A stretch of 64,000 nt of DNA from CAVLDP01 sp963661945 (GTDB lineage Bacteria; Bacillota; Clostridia; Lachnospirales; Lachnospiraceae). The stretch spans positions 3,480-67,479 of the forward strand of contig CAVLDP010000010.1 of the NCBI GenBank assembly GCA_963661945.1, given 5' to 3'. The notes under the pieces were generated by a model, which saw nothing but the letters and a program-made list of their open reading frames with translations, was not told the origin of the DNA and ran no database searches. Positions 59,452 through 64,000 of this stretch are shown one piece after another (positions within the stretch are counted from its first letter, which is position 1; every line of letters begins with the position of its first letter). The position numbers were made by a program, and so were the translations under genes.

Positions 59452-62010
59452 TTATTTGGCTACCAAATGATTATTTTCCACAAGAATATGAATGGTATCG
59501 CCAAAATTCAGATTTCCCTCCAGAATCACTCTGGCAACCAGGGTCTCGACATATTTCTGCAAATACCGTCTCATCGGTCTTGCGCCATAATTCGGATCGT
59601 AACCATTTTCCACAACGAATGCCTTCGCTTCCTCAGATAATTCCACGCGAATCTGACGGTCGGATAATCTCTGATTCAGCTCTTCCATGAGGAGATCCAC
59701 AATCGATGTGATATGGTCCTTGGAGAGTGGATTAAACATGATAATCTCATCCAATCGATTTAGGAATTCTGGACGGAAATGGCTGCGAAGCAGATTCATC
59801 ACAAGCTCCTCCGCCTTCTCATCTCCCTCTAGCAGATATTCCGAGCCCAGATTCGAGGTCATGATGATAATCGTATTCTTGAAATCGACCGTTCTGCCCT
59901 GCGAATCTGTGATTCGGCCATCGTCTAGGACCTGCAGAAGGACATTGAACACATCAGGATGTGCCTTCTCTACTTCGTCAAACAGGATGACAGAATATGG
60001 CTTGCGTCGAACCGCCTCTGTCAGCTGGCCTCCTTCATCATATCCTACATATCCAGGAGGCGCTCCAATCAAGCGCGATACGGAATATTTCTCCATATAT
60101 TCACTCATATCAAGACGGACCATATTGTTCTCATCATCAAATAGAGCAGCTGCTAAGGTCTTGGCCAGCTCTGTCTTACCAACGCCAGTTGGTCCAAGGA
60201 ATAGAAATGAGCCAATCGGCTTAGTTGGATCCTTAATGCCTGCCTTTGAACGTATGATTGCCTCCGTCACCTTGGAGACAGCCTCCTCCTGACCAATCAC
60301 ACGTTTCCTAAGTTCTGCATCCAGGTGAAGAGTCTTATTTCTCTCGGATTCATTCAGTTTAGACACTGGAATGCCGGTCCATCTTGAGACAATCTCGGCA
60401 ATCTCATCCTCTGTCACCTTCTCGTGAACTAAGGTGACCTCCTTCTGCTGAAGTTTCTGCTCCTCTTCCTCTAACCTTCGCTCAAGTGTTGGGAGCGTTC
60501 CATACATAAGCTCTGCAGCCTTCTCCAAATCAGAAGAAGCCTTGGCCTGTTCAATCAGCTTCTTGGTATCGTCGATTTCTGATCGAATAGCTGATACCTG
60601 GTCTACCGCATGTCTCTCATTATCCCAGGTTGCCTTGGCTGTGCTAAATTCGTCTCTAAGTTCTGAAAGTTCAGCCTGCAAATCATGAAGCCTGTCCTGA
60701 CTCAGCTTGTCGGATTCCTTCTTAAGTGCCGTCTCTTCGATGGTCAGCTGCATAATCCTACGATTCAGCTCATCAAGCTCTGTCGGCATGGAATCAAGTT
60801 CTGTCTTAATCGACGCGCAAGCCTCATCCACAAGGTCAATCGCCTTATCCGGCAGGAATCGATCTGAAATGTAGCGATCCGAAAGTGTTGCCGCAGCAAC
60901 AAGAGCCGTATCCTGAATCTTGACACCATGATAGACTTCGTAGCGTTCCTTTAGTCCACGCAGAATAGAAATGGTATCCTCTACTGTTGGCTCATCAACC
61001 ATTACTGGCTGGAATCGACGCTCTAGCGCCTGATCCTTCTCAATATATTCTCTATATTCATCCAAGGTGGTCGCACCAATGCAATGGAGCTCGCCTCTGG
61101 CAAGCATAGGCTTTAAGAGTTGTCCTGCATCCATTGCTCCATCCGTCTTACCGGCACCAACAATGGTATGAAGTTCATCGATAAATAGGATGATCTCTCC
61201 ATCTGATTCCTTGATCTCATCAAGCACAGCCTTCAGTCTCTCTTCGAACTCTCCTCGATACTTGGCTCCTGCTATAAGAGAACCCATATCAAGTGCAAAT
61301 AGCTTCTTATCTTTAAGTCCATCCGGCACATCGCCCTTTGCAATTCTCTGTGCAAGCCCTTCCACTGCTGCTGTCTTACCAACACCTGGCTCGCCAATCA
61401 GAACCGGATTATTCTTGGTCTTACGCGAGAGAATACGAATTACATTTCGAATTTCATTATCTCGACCAATCACAGGATCTAATTTCTGATCTCTGGCTCT
61501 CTCTACCATATCGTAGCCATATTTCAGAAGAGTATCGTAGGTTGCCTCCGGATTATCACTTGTCACATTCCTTCCGCCACGTACTGACTGAAGAGCCTCA
61601 AGGAATCTCTCTCTTGTGATTCCAAATTCCTTCAACTTCTCCTTCATGGTCCGGCTCGGATATTTCAGAATGCTGAGGAAGAGATGCTCAACAGAAACAT
61701 ACTCATCTCCCATAGCCTTTGCCTCATCCTCCGCATGGATTAGGACATTATTCAATTCCTTACCGACGAAGACCTGGTAATCTCCCTGAATCTGTGGTCG
61801 ATTCTCCACCATAGACTTCACATCATTCGTAAAATAGGGAAGATGAATCTCCATCTTCTCAATCAGCTTAGGAATCAGGCCATCCTCCTGCGTTAGAAGG
61901 GATAGAAGCAAGTGCTCCTGACTAATCTCCTGATTATTATGATCATATGCAAGCTTCTCGCAATTCTGAACCGCTTCTAGAGATTTCTGTGTGAATTTCT
62001 GAATATTCAT
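59452..62010 (-). CDS. clpB: ClpB disaggregase
   Basis: An 852-residue Hsp100 ATPase that works with DnaK to dissolve protein aggregates. N-terminal domain (about 5-145), first AAA+ module with GEPGVGKTAAVEGLAQR and IILFIDELHTIVGAG, a long middle coiled coil (about 405-520) that distinguishes ClpB from ClpC, and second AAA+ module with GPTGVGKTELAKTLA and ILFDEVEKAHPDVF. ATG 62010 (MNIQKFTQKS) is preferred with AGGTG upstream; a GTG at 62019 is the alternative. Its promoter overlaps a perfect CIRCE element, so HrcA control is expected. Confidence 0.97.
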   Translation of the reverse strand: MNIQKFTQKSLEAVQNCEKLAYDHNNQEISQEHLLLSLLTQEDGLIPKLIEKMEIHLPYFTNDVKSMVENRPQIQGDYQVFVGKELNNVLIHAEDEAKAMGDEYVSVEHLFLSILKYPSRTMKEKLKEFGITRERFLEALQSVRGGRNVTSDNPEATYDTLLKYGYDMVERARDQKLDPVIGRDNEIRNVIRILSRKTKNNPVLIGEPGVGKTAAVEGLAQRIAKGDVPDGLKDKKLFALDMGSLIAGAKYRGEFEERLKAVLDEIKESDGEIILFIDELHTIVGAGKTDGAMDAGQLLKPMLARGELHCIGATTLDEYREYIEKDQALERRFQPVMVDEPTVEDTISILRGLKERYEVYHGVKIQDTALVAAATLSDRYISDRFLPDKAIDLVDEACASIKTELDSMPTELDELNRRIMQLTIEETALKKESDKLSQDRLHDLQAELSELRDEFSTAKATWDNERHAVDQVSAIRSEIDDTKKLIEQAKASSDLEKAAELMYGTLPTLERRLEEEEQKLQQKEVTLVHEKVTEDEIAEIVSRWTGIPVSKLNESERNKTLHLDAELRKRVIGQEEAVSKVTEAIIRSKAGIKDPTKPIGSFLFLGPTGVGKTELAKTLAAALFDDENNMVRLDMSEYMEKYSVSRLIGAPPGYVGYDEGGQLTEAVRRKPYSVILFDEVEKAHPDVFNVLLQVLDDGRITDSQGRTVDFKNTIIIMTSNLGSEYLLEGDEKAEELVMNLLRSHFRPEFLNRLDEIIMFNPLSKDHITSIVDLLMEELNQRLSDRQIRVELSEEAKAFVVENGYDPNYGARPMRRYLQKYVETLVARVILEGNLNFGDTIHILVENNHLVAK

Positions 62011-62057
62011 AGCTATCACCTACCTTTTACCTAGGGACAATTCCTGTCCATAGTTTT

Positions 62058-62086
62058 GTTATACTCCGATTATTAGCACTCGTCAA
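62058..62086 (-). promoter_or_regulatory. Promoter of clpB
   Basis: TTGACG (62086-62081), a 17-bp spacer and TATAAC (62063-62058) on the minus strand. The -35 box lies within the centre of the CIRCE element. Confidence 0.7.
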
Positions 62087-62099
62087 TAGTGAGTGCTAA
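62073..62099. promoter_or_regulatory. CIRCE element (HrcA operator)
   Basis: TTAGCACTC (62073-62081), nine bases, GAGTGCTAA (62091-62099): both arms match the CIRCE consensus exactly. It overlaps the -35 region of clpB, so HrcA would block polymerase until heat stress. Confidence 0.95.
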
Positions 62100-62123
62100 T
62101 TTCATTTATTAAATATTTCTAAA

Positions 62124-62156
62124 CAAAAAAGCCCTCCCTACATCTGTAGAGAAGGC
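62124..62156 (-). terminator. Terminator of the DUF3793 - flavodoxin operon
   Basis: A 12-bp stem with two G-U pairs (62156-62145 with 62142-62131) and a two-base loop core is followed by six T on the minus strand. Confidence 0.8.
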
Positions 62157-62196
62157 CTGAAAAATATAGTGACAGATTATGAATTGCATAATCCCT

Positions 62197-62619
62197 TTAT
62201 GATAAAGCTGCTCCAAGAGCTTTACATTCTTCAAGAGTATCTGGGCCCGGGCTATCTGGGCAAATGACAGATTCAGTTGCAAGAGTTGCCCCGTCGGATA
62301 AGCATACGCTCTCCCAGCTTCTCATCCAATCACCGCCACCCCAGCCATATGAGCCAAAAAGACCAATGGACTTGCCAGAAAGTGCTGACTCGCAGGAATC
62401 AAACATAGGCTGGAATTCTGTCTCCTCTAATACTTCTGCTCCCATGGCAGGGCAACCAAAAGCAATTCCATCAAACTGAGACACCATCGTTGCCTTGAAT
62501 TCATCTGGCAGATAGACAGATACCTCAGCACCTGCTGCCTTAGCACCTTCTGCTACTGCATTTGCCATAGCTTCTGTATTACCAGTTCCGCTCCAATAAA
62601 CTACTGCTACTTTACTCAT
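62197..62619 (-). CDS. Flavodoxin
   Basis: A 140-residue short-chain flavodoxin that carries electrons through FMN. The phosphate loop WSGTGNTEAMA is at the N-terminus; FGCPAMGAEVLEE and FGSYGWGGGDWMRSW form the isoalloxazine-binding loops. Start 62619 (MSKVAVVYWSG) has an AAGG-type site; the frame extends 21 bases further upstream. It follows the DUF3793 gene by 44 bases and shares its metal-box-like operators. Flavodoxin often replaces ferredoxin when iron is scarce, which fits such control. Confidence 0.93.
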   Translation of the reverse strand: MSKVAVVYWSGTGNTEAMANAVAEGAKAAGAEVSVYLPDEFKATMVSQFDGIAFGCPAMGAEVLEETEFQPMFDSCESALSGKSIGLFGSYGWGGGDWMRSWESVCLSDGATLATESVICPDSPGPDTLEECKALGAALS

Positions 62620-62663
62620 TTTCCTACCTTCTTTCTCCATCTATATCATCAAACGGATTGTAG

Positions 62664-63215
62664 CTAAATTGCCACAGTCAGTTGTTCGATGTCTCTTCCC
62701 ATACGATAGCACTCCTGATAGACAGCAGTGCATTTCTTGTAACGACAGACCGTCGCCTTGGCACTATCTACATCACCATAGACCTTCCAATAGCCAGCCC
62801 ATTTATAATCCCTGGCCTTATGCTCGATAAAACCTAGCACATCTTCCGGAGGATAGCCCAGAAACAAACCAATCTCATGTGGGAAATCTACCGATTCTAT
62901 GATTCTGTCAGATAATCTCTTCACACATCTGGCAGGATGTAGATCCTGATAGCCATATCTGCCTAGAATCTCTCTTGCGTATTCTTGTGATAAGACATCC
63001 CTTAGCTTCTTCGGACGGTAGAGATAGATTAGCATGCGCTTGTTCCTTGTCCGAAGTGGAACTACGCATATCCCTTTGGATGACAGCTTCTGATTCAGCC
63101 TTGTGATGGATTGGTTTGCCTCCATTTCATCATCGAAGGCACAGGAAAATAGATTTCCCACTTTAAGTCCTGCCAGAGTTGGTGCGCAAGATCGAACCAC
63201 TAATTCCTCAGACAT
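62664..63215 (-). CDS. DUF3793 family protein
   Basis: A 183-residue soluble protein resembling DUF3793, with VVRSCAPTLAGLKVGNLFSC near the start, VVPLRTRNKRMLIYLYRPKKL in the middle and FPHEIGLFLGYPPEDVLGFIEH as a conserved core. The C-terminus has Cys in VCRYKKCTAVYQECY. Function is unknown; members tend to sit beside iron-transport or flavodoxin genes. ATG 63215 has a strong AAGGAGG site. First gene of the operon with flavodoxin, directly behind two dyads of metal-repressor type. Confidence 0.82.
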   Translation of the reverse strand: MSEELVVRSCAPTLAGLKVGNLFSCAFDDEMEANQSITRLNQKLSSKGICVVPLRTRNKRMLIYLYRPKKLRDVLSQEYAREILGRYGYQDLHPARCVKRLSDRIIESVDFPHEIGLFLGYPPEDVLGFIEHKARDYKWAGYWKVYGDVDSAKATVCRYKKCTAVYQECYRMGRDIEQLTVAI

Positions 63216-63230
63216 AGGATCCCTCCTTTT

Positions 63231-63248
63231 TGTTAGGACAGCCTAACA
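63231..63248. promoter_or_regulatory. Metal-repressor-like operator, copy 1 (leader)
   Basis: TGTTAGG-ACAG-CCTAACA, perfect 7-bp arms around four bases. It lies between the predicted transcript start of DUF3793 and its ribosome binding site. The TTAGG/CCTAA halves resemble DtxR/IdeR-type operators more than a Fur box. Confidence 0.65.
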
Positions 63249-63260
63249 TTTTCTAAGAGT

Positions 63261-63289
63261 ATGTTAGGATAGACTAACAAATTTGTCAA
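63261..63289 (-). promoter_or_regulatory. Promoter of DUF3793 - flavodoxin
   Basis: A perfect TTGACA (63289-63284), a 17-bp spacer and TAACAT (63266-63261) on the minus strand. Operator copy 2 overlaps it almost entirely. Confidence 0.65.
63262..63279. promoter_or_regulatory. Metal-repressor-like operator, copy 2 (promoter)
   Basis: TGTTAG-GATAGA-CTAACA, 6-bp arms. Its centre is 31 bp from that of copy 1, about three helical turns. It covers most of the spacer and the -10 box of the DUF3793 promoter. Confidence 0.65.
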
Positions 63290-63296
63290 GGATTTT

Positions 63297-63325
63297 TTGA
63301 ATTGGTCTTAGCCTTCTGTTATAAT
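63297..63325 (+). promoter_or_regulatory. Promoter of hypB
   Basis: TTGAAT (63297-63302), a 17-bp spacer and a perfect TATAAT (63320-63325) with TGT before it. It is divergent from the DUF3793 promoter; the two -35 boxes are only 7 bases apart. Confidence 0.7.
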
Positions 63326-63357
63326 ATGGAAAATATTGATTAGATAGGAGTGTAAAT

Positions 63358-64000
63358 ATGGACGACGTTCAAATTATTGAGTTAAAAGAATCCATTTTAG
63401 AAGATAATGATGCAGACGCAGCTCTGCTTAGAGAGGAACTCCATAAGGACAAGATTTGTCTGATGAATCTTATGTCTTCCCCAGGCTCTGGCAAGACCAC
63501 AACCCTGCTCGCTCTTAATAAATATTTCAAGGGAAATATCACATGGGGTGTTATGGAGGCAGATATCGATTCAGATGTCGATGCCAAGACTATGATTGAA
63601 AACGGAATACCATCCATCCAGCTCCATACTGGTGGTATGTGTCATCTCGATGCAGATATGACAAGACAGGGCATTCGTTCTTTTGATAGAAATGACTTAG
63701 ATTTCATTGTGCTAGAGAATATCGGAAACCTGGTCTGCCCAGCAGAGTTTGATACAGGCGCCAATATCAACCTGACCATACTCTCTGTTCCAGAAGGTGA
63801 CGACAAACCGGCCAAATATCCTCTTATGTATGAGACCTGCGATGTACTTGTAATTAATAAGATCGATGCCTTAGGCGTCTTCGATTTCGACAAGGAGAGG
63901 TGTCTTACCTATGCTAAGGCATGCAATCCTGATATCAAGGTCTTCTATATCTCCGCCAAGACCGGAGAAGGTGTAGAAGAATTAGCGCGCTACCTGATGG
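63358..64000 (+). CDS. hypB: Hydrogenase nickel-incorporation GTPase HypB, C-terminus cut off by the window edge
   Basis: A frame of at least 214 codons runs off the right edge. The P-loop SSPGSGKTT, MEADIDSDVDA, the metal-site region LHTGGMCHLDADM, VLENIGNLVCPAEFD and the base-specificity motif NKIDAL identify HypB, the SIMIBI GTPase that delivers nickel to NiFe hydrogenase. It lacks an N-terminal His-rich nickel store. An AGGAG site precedes ATG 63358. Further hyp or hydrogenase genes may follow beyond the edge. The promoter is back to back with that of the DUF3793 - flavodoxin operon. Confidence 0.94.
   Translation, partial: MDDVQIIELKESILEDNDADAALLREELHKDKICLMNLMSSPGSGKTTTLLALNKYFKGNITWGVMEADIDSDVDAKTMIENGIPSIQLHTGGMCHLDADMTRQGIRSFDRNDLDFIVLENIGNLVCPAEFDTGANINLTILSVPEGDDKPAKYPLMYETCDVLVINKIDALGVFDFDKERCLTYAKACNPDIKVFYISAKTGEGVEELARYLM

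Noticed and set aside
59687..60292. 201-codon plus-strand frame opposite clpB
   Set aside because: It is the mirror of a strongly conserved clpB region, Ser/Arg-rich with no start signal or known domain.
63231..63279. Fur box reading of the two dyads
   Set aside because: The TGTTAGG/CCTAACA arms do not fit the A/T-rich Fur consensus with GATAAT repeats; a DtxR-type operator fits better.
1..64000. CRISPR arrays, insertion sequences, phage genes, rRNA and further tRNAs
   Set aside because: No regularly spaced repeats, transposase or integrase motifs, rRNA segments or further cloverleaf sequences were found by eye; short or degenerate remnants could have been missed.

Overview
The window looks like a chromosomal segment of a motile, anaerobic Clostridia-type Firmicute, most likely Lachnospiraceae. 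This family-level call is an inference. It rests on a SCIFF ranthipeptide precursor beside its radical-SAM maturase, flagellin lysine-N-methylase (FliB), the M32 peptidase - rel - MBL - hemZ - hisS - aspS gene order, HrcA/CIRCE control of clpB, the ispE - GntR - DUF1934 order, families such as DUF5721 and DUF3793, and AGGAGG-type ribosome binding sites. No transposase, phage gene, CRISPR array or rRNA was seen. There is one tRNA, and no stretch longer than 300 bases lacks a gene.

Layout. 1-7.2 kb: an incomplete transglutaminase-like protein, a cold-shock protein, a ClpX-type unfoldase with a DUF5721 gene, an MFS carrier with a glycerophosphodiesterase, and two alpha/beta hydrolases. 7.3-9.6 kb: cobalamin adenosyltransferase - dapA - dapB. 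9.6-19.6 kb: typA, serS, a membrane EAL protein, thrH, a secreted NlpC/P60 hydrolase, a YfbR-like nucleotidase, an orphan cheY and glyA. 19.6-24.4 kb: SCIFF precursor - SCIFF maturase - secDF - glyA, with a divergent membrane-anchored protein. 24.4-29.1 kb: ispE - GntR - DUF1934, an unknown protein behind a sigma-28-like promoter, and TrmH-type methylase - small protein - small alarmone synthetase. 29.1-35.9 kb: tRNA-Leu, a methyltransferase - GGDEF/EAL - fliB operon, a predicted small RNA with three C-rich tracts, psiE and a flavin reductase. 35.9-47.6 kb: aspS, hisS, hemZ, MBL hydrolase, rel, M32 carboxypeptidase, a small protein, nadC and nadB. 47.6-57.9 kb: PIN-PhoH ATPase, a two-component system, aminotransferase - proC - GGDEF - YczE-like, and DUF368 - rarA. 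57.9-64 kb: a Cache sensor without an output domain, clpB under CIRCE, a DUF3793 - flavodoxin operon behind two metal-repressor-like boxes, and the start of hypB.

How the genes fit together. Much of the window is housekeeping: tRNA charging, lysine/peptidoglycan precursor synthesis, isoprenoid, NAD and proline synthesis, secretion and protein quality control. Signalling is dense: three GGDEF/EAL-type proteins, two (p)ppGpp synthetases, a histidine kinase system, cheY and a Cache sensor. Motility links are fliB, cheY and the sigma-28-like promoter. The main items for follow-up are the 46-residue SCIFF precursor with a hairpin before its maturase, the C-rich small RNA at 34601-34712, and the paired dyads controlling DUF3793 - flavodoxin.
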